From: Bacteroidales bacterium UBA4116
Lineage (GTDB): Bacteria > Bacteroidota > Bacteroidia > Bacteroidales > Tannerellaceae
Reading direction: 5' to 3'
NCBI GenBank assembly: GCA_002381645.1
Contig: DFXE01000020.1
Coordinates: 455,262 to 519,261, forward strand
DNA: 64,000 nucleotides
Positions 19,301-27,056 of this stretch are shown piece by piece. The first letter of the stretch is position 1. Every line of letters starts with the position of its first letter. A program made the translations under genes and the position numbers. The notes below the pieces were generated by a model that was not told the DNA's origin, ran no database searches, and saw only the letters and a program-made list of their open reading frames with translations.

Positions 19301-22300
19301 GGCTTTACTTGGGATTATTCTGCTACTGCGACAAGCAACAGTATAAAGCTTTCATTTGCCTTAGAACATAAAGACCGGTCAGCTAATACTGGTTTTACAA
19401 TGTTTGATTTCGATAATGATGGCATACAGGAGATATGTTATCGTGACGAAAGTACATTACGTATTATTAAAGCATCGAAGGAATATATTAAATATGATGA
19501 GTCCAGTTCAAATGTTATTCTTTTCAGGACTGATGTACGCTCTTCTACAGGTTTTGAATATCCTGTAATTGCCGACATCGACAACGATGCTTCTGCAGAG
19601 ATGGTAGTGGTTGGTCGTGAAACTTCAGGTGATTCTTATAGGTATTGGGGATATATGTATGCCGTTGGTAATGGATCAGGCGATAAATTTGCTCCCGCAC
19701 TTCCGGTTTGGAATCAATTTATGTACTCACCGTTTAAGATTAATCCAAAAGACTTAACCACTCCGGTCGGACCGGCTCCTAATCCATTATCATATAAATT
19801 CAACAGAAAGGTTGTAAAAAACGGGACTCCAACGGAACTTGAAGGTTATCAACCCTATAATAACACATTAGGACAGGCTTTTTACCACGAAACATATGAT
19901 GAGCAAGGCAAAACCTACATGGAGCCTATTGTGTTTCTTACCGAATCATATATTGTTTCTGAAACCTCCCCCGATAACGCTAAGCGTCCTAAAGTTATTA
20001 TTGACGGAAGCAATTATTATATCGAAATAACCATTGGCAATAAATCAACGGCTAAAACAGATATTTCCGTCCAGACTCCTATCAGTATCTATAATAATAC
20101 TATATCGTCGGGAACGTATCTGAAGACTGTACGATTAACGAATTTAGGTGTCACTTCCGCAATTAAAGCGGGAGAAGAACACCGTATACGTATTTCTATT
20201 CCTGATCCATATACGGTATACCGTGTCCGTTTAGGAGATGATAGCGGAAATGCGGCCGGTACAGCTTTCAGCAGTTGGAAATTCGGAACCAACAATGGAA
20301 CGGGAGTTGAGGGTGAAGGAACCAATCCTCCGGTTGATTCCTCTAAAGGAATAGGGATTGCTTCACGGGCATATAGAGATTGCGACTGGAGAGACCAGAC
20401 AGTAAAAGCCTCCCTGATATCTGTCAATTCTGATGCGGTAACCGTCCAGAGCTATAATTCTGTCTTAATAGATATTTTTGCCAATGATGAATATCCTTCT
20501 GATTTGCCAAGTGATCAAAAACTAGTTCAAAACGTTGTAAAAACAAATCCTATAGCAGGCTCCATAGTATTCTCAAATAATAGAATTGTCTATACACATG
20601 ATGGAAGTAGTACGTTACCGAATAATATAGATTCATTCAGGTATGAAATCAAATATAAACCATCCGGCGGAGTGTTAACAACATTTACCGCAATGGTATA
20701 CATATATATATTAGAAAGTGAATCCGGAGGTTTTGCAGCTTGTTATGGAGATGATTTGACAACACAATTAAAAAAGAATCCGGATAACATCCGCTTTCTT
20801 TGGAATTCAAATACAAATCAGATATATCCTACCGGATATACCGGAGGAACTGATAGCCTGACTATTGATTTTGGACCTATCACAACTTCTAAGACCTACC
20901 ATATAAAACCCTTACTGGCTTTCTATAACAACGAAAACGTTGACTTTTCACCCGGAGTTTTAACCGTAGGGGTATTAGGGCAACAACCGGGTGATAAAGC
21001 CAGCTTTAAATGGACCGGAAGTATAAATACAAACTGGCATGACCCGCAAAACTGGGTTGAAATTAAAAATGGCAGAGAAATACCGGTATTATATATACCT
21101 ACCGGCTGCGTAAATGTGATTATACCCTCAGGATTGAAAAACTATCCGCAATTGACTGCTGCGGCTCAGTGTGCGACAATTAAAATGAATGACAGGGCAA
21201 TGATAGCGGGAATTAATTATCTGACATATGATAATGCAGAAGTAGAGTTAAAAATGACTTCTCAGGAAAAGAACCGTTTCATTATGTGGTCTCCTCCACT
21301 AAAAGACACCTATACTGGAGATTATCATTTTACGAAAACCGGTACTGCGGATTATTATTGGGGAGATGTTTATATGAATTTTTTCCAACAGGTTAATCCG
21401 GATAATAACGGTGCAGCAGTAGGAAACCATTTCACCGCGACTTTTGGTAATATATGGACAAAATTGCAAGTAGGTCAACCCATTAATTTAAAAGTAATTT
21501 CAACGACGGATAACAGTTCAAAGATGTTCACATTCCCTAAACCCACGACTTTAACATCATACGTGGATGCTAATGGTAAAAGCGGGCCAAATGGCTCGCC
21601 CGTCACCCTGACACGTCCGGTCAAAGGACGATTCATATCAGATGATGTCATTAGTGCCGGCAACACGATCCCTGTTCCTACCGATATGGCAGAATCAAAC
21701 TATATTCAGGTAGTAAATCCGTTTATGGCTTATTTGAAAGTGAGGGAATTCCTTGTCAATAATAGCACCGAAATCGAACAGTCGTATAAAATATGGAACG
21801 GAGTTGTAAGTAGTACTTCAAACCTTACAACAGGAGATTTGATCACGATCAAACCGGACCTGACTAACGGACAGCGTTATATCATTGATAATTTGGATAT
21901 GATAAGCGACCAAACTTCACTTAATGCAGGGTTAATCCCACCTTTGCAATCCTTCTTTGTCAAAAAGGCAAGTACAGGAAAGGCAGGGCCGATAAAAATG
22001 AATCCAGCATGGACTACAACGATCAATAATAGTGAAGGCAGTTATCAACTCCGTGCCGAATTAAAAGAAACCAATACATTAAGGATTAAAGCTACACAAA
22101 ATAATACATCCAGCTCAGCAGTATTATTTTATCATCCGGAATCGTCACCTAATTACAAGAGTAGCGAAGATGCCTACAAACTCTTTTACTCAGAGGCACC
22201 TCTCGCCGTGTATACCTTCTCACCATCCAATGATCCTCTTTCCGTTAATTCAAGCAACGATTTCACAAATGAAAACATACGATTAGGAATGAGGGTAGAA

Positions 22301-22747
22301 AATGCGGGACAGATAACTTTCGACTTCACCGGGCTGGCAAACTTCGGACATAATGTATGGTTAATAGACCATTTACAAAATAATAAAGAAATAGATTTAC
22401 AGGTAACCCCAACCTATACATTTACTGTAGAGAAAAAATCAGCAAACGACAAAATGATTGAACTTAATGACCGGTTTAGCCTGAAAATAAGATATACAGG
22501 CATTGGCCTTAGCAATAAAGAAATCATTGAAAACAATGTACATATATCGGCCAATGATGGTAATATATATATTCAATCGCCTTTGGAGTTAAACAGCATA
22601 CAGGTATATAATATATCAGGGGCCTTAGTTTACCACAAGAATAACAAATCGAATCATATAACAATTCCTGTTGAAAGGCAACAAAACTATATTGTGAAAA
22701 TAAATATTAGAGAAGAGTATATAGTTGAAAAAGTATTTGTAAAATAA
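16397..22747 (+). CDS. Giant type IX-secreted surface protein: beta-helix, FG-GAP repeats, C-terminal sorting domain
   Basis: This 2116-residue protein has a signal peptide (residues 1-25). Residues about 27-410 look like a right-handed parallel beta-helix, Asn/Thr/Ser-rich with repeated short strands (for example IIFQNYTGS, SSIINNNRTG, NNTIYN). Residues about 560-1090 carry seven Asp-rich FG-GAP/VCBS-type motifs, starting near 578 (DLDRDGYPE), 645 (DVDRDGIIE), 721 (DIDGDGTPE), 783 (DMDQDGIYD), 829 (DINGDGIPD), 1004 (DFDNDGIQE) and 1060 (DIDNDASAE), which probably bind calcium in a propeller. Ig-like segments follow, then WTGSINTNWHDPQNWVE, and a final type A sorting domain of about 75 residues ending YIVEKVFVK. 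It should be a surface-exposed or secreted adhesin or glycan-binding protein. The sortase gene porU is 6.7 kb downstream. Confidence 0.87.
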   Translation: MRKFFAFKITLLFIILLSTSLQVKAKDIYVQATGGSTSGEGTIDVPVGVARLTSILSNPALSEDDNELKIYFKEGTYNLDISTVFNNTAYNGASVTFDPMEGNSAPVIFDRGGSSAKLINMLYNASEHRTEETAFSLSINNIIFQNYTGSTSDNFITLSRNYNSIELESVTIQNTSGGRLIIVGNGSDNTQVVPNSYLKISNSSIINNNRTGNMIYLQSGNTTIYNTTISDNTVTNKGFYILSGTNNIINNTIYNSGSVGFYRDANTNSGGSNNSGTVSSSLRFINNIVVGPSSFVETIGGLNPITSTNTQYNIIKTSASSDIFYCNNTFNGGVNITTGFGNQFNINRTNGTDPGMQYHDLSDVGNSTHVILRKGMPSSILSDNANLLLENDQIGNRRPSGSKNMSVGAIDIAEFNVNDWSVTYSYIPGASVYPPAVYDLGSRVELPPGITLSMVNFQIVDQTGMTTGNISLTGSSLTYNPTISGGEVVAGSSTFSYKVSYQHNAILYEKTAFMTITNKNIEQIGAPGYVEPNDFSETCYDQMGTVAFTSSYRFKPANGTTDIDGTMLHDFTIPLVADLDRDGYPEIIGISTYASSSSSGRYNGIQIYNGQTGKVISRLLFGTSENQYFSHAVSHGPPTILALADVDRDGIIEAIFGFQDDGSSALDALQGKVACYKIIPNKSGNVTTSYKMNRVWVSSGKYNTGGSGSSSFQKPITQLVDIDGDGTPEVIVYNKIYDAVTGKLLATLGTLTTTTTNNDIAHVGVDHNANRNDGWNNFSFIYDMDQDGIYDFVGGGKVYKLRKNSTTGSFEYDVVSMSNVPDGRTGVADINGDGIPDVVSIRKASSSLRVTVWNPGFYQMSSKDHKGWPVVNQNGEFIRNTNAEPYIMADYSFVIPNGSAGSNSYVYIGDIDGKQQAGPDGKLHFLPEIAILGGEVTTSNFNNMPKHPLATGGFTGISRSSSIEGFILGFTWDYSATATSNSIKLSFALEHKDRSANTGFTMFDFDNDGIQEICYRDESTLRIIKASKEYIKYDESSSNVILFRTDVRSSTGFEYPVIADIDNDASAEMVVVGRETSGDSYRYWGYMYAVGNGSGDKFAPALPVWNQFMYSPFKINPKDLTTPVGPAPNPLSYKFNRKVVKNGTPTELEGYQPYNNTLGQAFYHETYDEQGKTYMEPIVFLTESYIVSETSPDNAKRPKVIIDGSNYYIEITIGNKSTAKTDISVQTPISIYNNTISSGTYLKTVRLTNLGVTSAIKAGEEHRIRISIPDPYTVYRVRLGDDSGNAAGTAFSSWKFGTNNGTGVEGEGTNPPVDSSKGIGIASRAYRDCDWRDQTVKASLISVNSDAVTVQSYNSVLIDIFANDEYPSDLPSDQKLVQNVVKTNPIAGSIVFSNNRIVYTHDGSSTLPNNIDSFRYEIKYKPSGGVLTTFTAMVYIYILESESGGFAACYGDDLTTQLKKNPDNIRFLWNSNTNQIYPTGYTGGTDSLTIDFGPITTSKTYHIKPLLAFYNNENVDFSPGVLTVGVLGQQPGDKASFKWTGSINTNWHDPQNWVEIKNGREIPVLYIPTGCVNVIIPSGLKNYPQLTAAAQCATIKMNDRAMIAGINYLTYDNAEVELKMTSQEKNRFIMWSPPLKDTYTGDYHFTKTGTADYYWGDVYMNFFQQVNPDNNGAAVGNHFTATFGNIWTKLQVGQPINLKVISTTDNSSKMFTFPKPTTLTSYVDANGKSGPNGSPVTLTRPVKGRFISDDVISAGNTIPVPTDMAESNYIQVVNPFMAYLKVREFLVNNSTEIEQSYKIWNGVVSSTSNLTTGDLITIKPDLTNGQRYIIDNLDMISDQTSLNAGLIPPLQSFFVKKASTGKAGPIKMNPAWTTTINNSEGSYQLRAELKETNTLRIKATQNNTSSSAVLFYHPESSPNYKSSEDAYKLFYSEAPLAVYTFSPSNDPLSVNSSNDFTNENIRLGMRVENAGQITFDFTGLANFGHNVWLIDHLQNNKEIDLQVTPTYTFTVEKKSANDKMIELNDRFSLKIRYTGIGLSNKEIIENNVHISANDGNIYIQSPLELNSIQVYNISGALVYHKNNKSNHITIPVERQQNYIVKINIREEYIVEKVFVK

Positions 22748-22812
22748 CCGATGACTATTTTCATAGTTAAAATACTAAATACTGTTAAATGCATTGATTT
22801 TTATGTTGCAGA

Positions 22813-22846
22813 ATTATGTTGCATAACATAATAGTATATATATTTG
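22813..22846 (+). promoter_or_regulatory. Promoter with 20 bp palindrome upstream of candidate sRNA
   Basis: ATTATGTT-gcat-AACATAAT (22813-22832) is a perfect inverted repeat that overlaps the expected -33 region. TATATTTG at 22839-22846 matches the -7 consensus and is followed by C. GTTG at 22818-22821 could be a -33 box with a short 17-base spacer. Confidence 0.5.
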
Positions 22847-22852
22847 CACTGT

Positions 22853-22923
22853 GTTTTTCATGGTATTAGATTTAAGGTTAGCAATGAAGATTGGTTGTCG
22901 GGATGACAACCTTTTCTTTTTTT
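22853..22923 (+). ncRNA. Candidate small RNA with own promoter and intrinsic terminator
   Basis: A -7 box at 22839-22846 is followed about 50 bases later by a strong intrinsic terminator: GGTTGTC (22893-22899), 5-base loop, GACAACC (22905-22911), then TTTTC and seven T. The predicted transcript of about 70 bases has no credible reading frame. It lies 105 bases after the stop of the giant surface-protein gene, which could also use the terminator. The internal segment GGTATTAGATTTAAGGTTA resembles sequences I associate with short terminator-ended RNAs in Bacteroidales, but that is recollection rather than a search result. Its end coincides with the left repeat of the island. Confidence 0.45.
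22893..22923 (+). terminator. Intrinsic terminator of candidate sRNA / surface-protein gene
   Basis: A 7 bp perfect GC-containing stem (GGTTGTC with GACAACC), a 5-base loop and a T-rich tract. Its 3' half is the left copy of the direct repeat that bounds the island. Confidence 0.75.
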
Positions 22924-22926
22924 ATA
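22898..22926. repeat. Left direct repeat, putative attL
   Basis: TCGGGATGACAACC followed by TTTTC, T7 and ATA. The right copy at 28521-28548 differs by one substitution (T to C) and one T fewer. The core at 22905-22922 is identical over 18 bases. It overlaps the 3' half of an intact terminator hairpin. Confidence 0.55.
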
Positions 22927-24161
22927 ACATGCTGATTTACAAATACCATTAATTAGAGAAAACACTAAATCCTACATAATTCCATACATGGACTTGGTTT
23001 ATAAAACTAAATTCAAAATTTCAAAGATATACAGTTTTTCTCATCATAAACACCTATAATACAAATAATTATAAGATCCACATATTTATAGCCTTAATTT
23101 CTTCATGTAATTACTACATACAAGAGTACATTAACTTCCTTTCTTTTTGCTATTATATAACTTTTTTTTATATCAGAATAAAAAGAATGGGTTATAGATG
23201 TTTATAAATTAAATAATTCCTATTTGAATTGATTTTTATAGCTTAATATCAATTACTTATAATTTAATCGGATTGATACAAAATTTTCTCTTTTCTAGAT
23301 TACTTGTTTACATGACTTTATATATTTTTAATTAATATTATTTACATAAGCAACTCATAATAAAGAGATTAAAATAAAAAATAAGATGGAGGGTATCTTG
23401 TTTGGTGCGGCTTATATATTTGTGCTAAGCTAAAATTTTCAAATTCGGCCTATTAAGATAAACCACTATAAATTAGCACATTATACAATAGTCATCAATT
23501 ATACTTTTTTGTCATATTTTATTGCATAAAACAAACACAAAGGCAAACCTATCTTTTTAACCTATCTATATTAAGAATCCCTACTCTTCTATACACCTTC
23601 TTATAGCAGTTCTAGGGAGATAATTAGAACGAGCCATTACTACAATTAGTGGCAAATCCGAGTGGCAGCATCCTTACTTAAATGTCCTGCTCTGTACTAC
23701 GAACCGACAACAGGCAACACCATAAAGCGAAAGCAAAAAAGTAAGGTCAATTTGGTGGATATTGTGTGTGCTGAACTCTGAAAATATTAAATAGGTCTAT
23801 ATTATAATTTTATTCATTTTAAATATTAAGTATTTATCATATAATACAGTACACTACCTATTAATATTTTTCAACTTCCATAATTATTAGTTATGGTGGA
23901 TAAGGGTTCGCTGTATACATAACTCCGAAAATGTAAAGAAATAAATTAAAGAATATACTTTATTTTATCCTCTTTGATTATAAAATAGAAAAACTTATTA
24001 ATAAGATTTCCAATCATTATATAGCTGTAGAGCTTGTATCAGATAATCCCAAAATCATATTTATTGTTTCGGTTGTTTGCCTATGGATAATCAATAATAT
24101 AAACTATCCTATAGTTATTAGTTTAAATATAAGAGAATTTAATAAATTCCAAATTATACAT
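22927..24161. other. 1.2 kb AT-rich stretch of the island without an intact gene
   Basis: Most of the region is very AT-rich and has no open frame with a plausible start. A patch at about 23580-23785 has visibly higher GC and contains a 43-codon open frame without an ATG (listed separately). A TATATTTG box occurs at 23415-23422 on the plus strand with no gene close behind it. The rest shows nothing recognisable. Confidence 0.45.
23650..23781 (+). pseudogene. Possible 3' remnant of an unidentified gene
   Basis: A frame of 43 sense codons and a TGA starts right after an in-frame TAG and has no ATG. Its translation includes ALYYEPTTGNTIKRKQKSKV and ends VDIVCAEL, which reads like a real C-terminus. 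Local GC is higher than in the flanking bases. The family is not recognised. On the opposite strand a short frame (23634-23578) encodes MARSNYLPRTAIRRCIEE, so the direction of the lost gene is uncertain. Confidence 0.25.
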
Positions 24162-26027
24162 TTAAGAATGGGTACTAAGTTCTTTTTTTATTTGTAATAA
24201 GGTTTCTAAGCTATTACCTTCATAATATTGCTTCAATAGTTCAACAGTTCTTTTATGATTAGCTTTTATAGTATCAATATCCCACTCATAATTTGTCATA
24301 AAAATATAGTTTGTATTAGCCCTAGTTTCAATTGCACCTTGATATTTTACTTTCTTTTCATTAAATAGTTTATTACTTAACGATGAATTTTTATTCCTAT
24401 CAATCAATACCAAATTACCTAATTTATGAACCCATTCTTTATGTTCATTTAAATCAATATTCCATTTAGTGTCTTCTATCTTTTGGGGCATCAAGTGTTC
24501 AATTGAAGATGAATTTTTATTATATTGCAAAATAGTTGTGATACTACTCATCAACATATCCATTTTTAATAATAGATATCGTGTTTTATTTACTCGTGTA
24601 CCGCTATAAGTTCCCCATTTCTCATTTTCTAATAATGAAACGAAGTCAGAAAAATTAATTGGCTTTTCTGATGAAAAAACGTCATCAAAAAAATCATATT
24701 TCAAACAAGTATCATTTAACAAACTTGTAGTAGCCTCTTCAATTGTGATTTCTTTCTTTTGTACTAACTCATGAAGATTATCAATTCTACGAAGAATAAT
24801 AAATGTTCGAGTTAACGATTGTCTACGCCCTAAAAGCCAACTTATTGAAAATAAATTATCTATTTTTATCATGAAATCCATAATACCAACCTCACCAAAA
24901 CATTCTTTGTAATGCATTAAAGGTGTTATATACTGGCTACCAAATACACTTGATAGAATGAAATTTAAATTACAAAATAAGTTTAAAGTTGCTTTTGTTC
25001 TAATACTTCCGTTTGTAATTGATATATAGTGATTGATATATTTTTCGACAAAATCAAGAGTATTTTTTCCTTTTTCTAACATATTTCGTTTAAACATGTG
25101 TTCAAAGGCTCTTATAAGGGTTTTGTTCTCATCGCTTCTGTATTTCATCTTAATATATACCAAAGACCACAGAAAATCATCGAAACTAGTATATGGCGCT
25201 GAAACTATATTCTCAAAATCGGACCATTTATTTGCATAAAGAGTACGCAATTTCGGATCATTAATTTCTCTTAGATTTTGGGCTCTCAATATATCTGAAA
25301 CTTGCAACTGGAGTCCACGACTATTTAAGACTGTAAATAGATTATAAGCGTCATCTAAATTATTGGGAGTAGCAAGATATAAAGCTAAAACTTTATTTGA
25401 TAAGTATTTGTAAAAATCAGATAAGTAATGCTCTTCAAAACCCTTGTTCTCAACAAATTTTGAAGCCCACCAACGATTTATTATAAGTATGCCGGAAGCC
25501 ATATTTCGTACAGATGTACTTTCTTTTGTAGAATTAGAAATAGCCTCTATTTCACTTTTTAATAAAGTACCACCTTCCTTTATCAAATATTTATCAAGAA
25601 ATTTTTCATCATCTCTTATTTGAAATTCTATTCTGTTTCTTGCTGGAATGTTATTATAATCGTCTTTCTCTTGAACCAGTCTTTTCTGAACATTTTCTTT
25701 CAACCTTTCTTGGGTAGAAATATCCCTGATAACTCCGTGAAGTAAAAATAAGGTGATAAAACGTTGTTGTCCATCCAATATGTCTTGATATACATATTCT
25801 ATATCAGGATTAGTTTTATCTTGTCGAGTATTCCATATCATGCAACCAAGGAAATATTCTTTATTTCTGTCGTTCTCCATCGCTTTACTTATATCTTCAA
25901 GTAAAGCTATTATTTGGTCTTCTCCCCAAACATAAGGTCTCTGGTATTCAGGAATATTGAAAAATTGTTCAGGACTAAAAATGTCTTTTATATATTTTTT
26001 TCCTGTTCGTAAAGTATTGTCTTCCAT
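24162..26027 (-). CDS. DUF262-DUF1524 protein (GmrSD-like, putative type IV restriction enzyme)
   Basis: The 621-residue protein has an N-terminal DUF262 (GmrS-like, ParB/Srx-fold NTPase) with IPEYQRPYVWG (residues 25-35) and the signature DGQQR at 85-89. Its C-terminus is DUF1524 (GmrD-like HNH nuclease) with IEHLMPQ (509-515, His511), HKLGNLVL (His534, Asn538) and the later LSNKLFNEKK. Proteins with both halves in one chain are known from modification-dependent restriction (GmrSD, BrxU-like), where the N-terminal half uses nucleotides and the C-terminal half nicks or cuts DNA bearing modified bases. All key motifs look intact. It follows the NTase-HEPN gene after 25 bases on the same strand. 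The target modification is unknown. Confidence 0.85.
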   Translation of the reverse strand: MEDNTLRTGKKYIKDIFSPEQFFNIPEYQRPYVWGEDQIIALLEDISKAMENDRNKEYFLGCMIWNTRQDKTNPDIEYVYQDILDGQQRFITLFLLHGVIRDISTQERLKENVQKRLVQEKDDYNNIPARNRIEFQIRDDEKFLDKYLIKEGGTLLKSEIEAISNSTKESTSVRNMASGILIINRWWASKFVENKGFEEHYLSDFYKYLSNKVLALYLATPNNLDDAYNLFTVLNSRGLQLQVSDILRAQNLREINDPKLRTLYANKWSDFENIVSAPYTSFDDFLWSLVYIKMKYRSDENKTLIRAFEHMFKRNMLEKGKNTLDFVEKYINHYISITNGSIRTKATLNLFCNLNFILSSVFGSQYITPLMHYKECFGEVGIMDFMIKIDNLFSISWLLGRRQSLTRTFIILRRIDNLHELVQKKEITIEEATTSLLNDTCLKYDFFDDVFSSEKPINFSDFVSLLENEKWGTYSGTRVNKTRYLLLKMDMLMSSITTILQYNKNSSSIEHLMPQKIEDTKWNIDLNEHKEWVHKLGNLVLIDRNKNSSLSNKLFNEKKVKYQGAIETRANTNYIFMTNYEWDIDTIKANHKRTVELLKQYYEGNSLETLLQIKKELSTHS

Positions 26028-26052
26028 AATTGTATATCTTTTCTAAGTATTT

Positions 26053-26943
26053 TTAATCTTCCATTTCCCCATATTCTTCAATCCTCTTTTCAGAAATTGT
26101 CTTTGTTAAATCCCTAAGCATTTCAACTTTGGGAATAAGAGCATCAATATCTTCTTGCGTAACGAGAAAATCAGGGTCATAACGTCCGTTTACATATGCA
26201 GCTTTTAATAAGTTAAAAAGCCGTTTTTCCTCGGGTGTATCTTGTGGGAATACCTTTACAAAATCGGTCGAATATCTTTTGACAGAATTAAGCAATTTCG
26301 TAAGATTATGTTGTTTACTGTTTTGTTGGGTATAAACTAAGCGGATAGCATAAAAATAATTTTCACACGATTGATGTAAAATAAAAGCTGCTTTCTGATA
26401 CCATTCTTTACTATAAAGGAATTTAGCTGTTTCCATGAACTGATTACCACTCCCAAACTTTTCATCAAAATACTCCTGAGCCTGCTGTTTTATTTCTTCA
26501 AAATTAAGTTTTCGTCTGCGTGCTAATTTGTGCTTTTCACTATCATATAGAACTATACCTTCTTTTTTTATTTGTGTGTAAAAATATCTACCCTCTTTTA
26601 GTTCTTTGTTCAATTTCTTCATATCAATATTAATAAATTGAACAGGTGGTTGGCGATCAGGGTCTTTTGCTCGATTATAATATTGGTCTTCGATGTTATC
26701 CAGTATTTTACCTGCAATACCATCAGATATACCACTTGTAATAACAAGTATATCATAATCGCTTACATAAAATTGTATTTTACCGAATTCATATTTTTCA
26801 TCATATACTACATAATCGTTACGTGCGTAACTTCCGAAGAGAATTATCATTTCGGTTTGCTTAATACGGCTCAGAATAGATTCTACAATAAAGTGCAAAT
26901 CTCTCTGATTGTTCGATGGCAAATATGTTATGGACTTTTTCAT
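26053..26943 (-). CDS. Nucleotidyltransferase-HEPN fusion protein
   Basis: The 296-residue protein joins an MNT-type nucleotidyltransferase (residues about 15-130; GSYAR at 37-41 and SDYDILV with Asp62/Asp64) to a HEPN domain (about 155-285; FILHQSCENYFYAIRL and YVNGRYDPDF). The spacing between the GS motif and the DxD pair is about 23 residues, roughly twice the usual ten. The HEPN RNase motif R-x4-6-H is absent: after Arg254 comes Y-D-P-D-F, so RNase activity is doubtful. MNT and HEPN proteins occur as toxin-antitoxin pairs in which the MNT modifies the HEPN toxin; here both are in one chain. It is probably co-transcribed with the DUF262-DUF1524 gene. Confidence 0.83.
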   Translation of the reverse strand: MKKSITYLPSNNQRDLHFIVESILSRIKQTEMIILFGSYARNDYVVYDEKYEFGKIQFYVSDYDILVITSGISDGIAGKILDNIEDQYYNRAKDPDRQPPVQFINIDMKKLNKELKEGRYFYTQIKKEGIVLYDSEKHKLARRRKLNFEEIKQQAQEYFDEKFGSGNQFMETAKFLYSKEWYQKAAFILHQSCENYFYAIRLVYTQQNSKQHNLTKLLNSVKRYSTDFVKVFPQDTPEEKRLFNLLKAAYVNGRYDPDFLVTQEDIDALIPKVEMLRDLTKTISEKRIEEYGEMED

Positions 26944-27000
26944 TTGTTGCTTTTTGCTATTTATAACAAAGGTGTAAAGATATAAAAAGTGTAAATAAAA

Positions 27001-27030
27001 AATCCGCTTTTATTTTTCAAAAAGCGGATT
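27001..27030 (-). terminator. Intrinsic terminator downstream of the island integrase
   Basis: AATCCGCTTTT (27001-27011) and AAAAGCGGATT (27020-27030) form an 11 bp stem with an 8-base loop. On the minus strand the stem is followed by a T-rich tract. It separates integrase transcription from the NTase-HEPN gene, implying that the cargo operon has its own promoter. Confidence 0.75.
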
Positions 27031-27056
27031 GTTAATATTTTACTCTATAGTAACGG

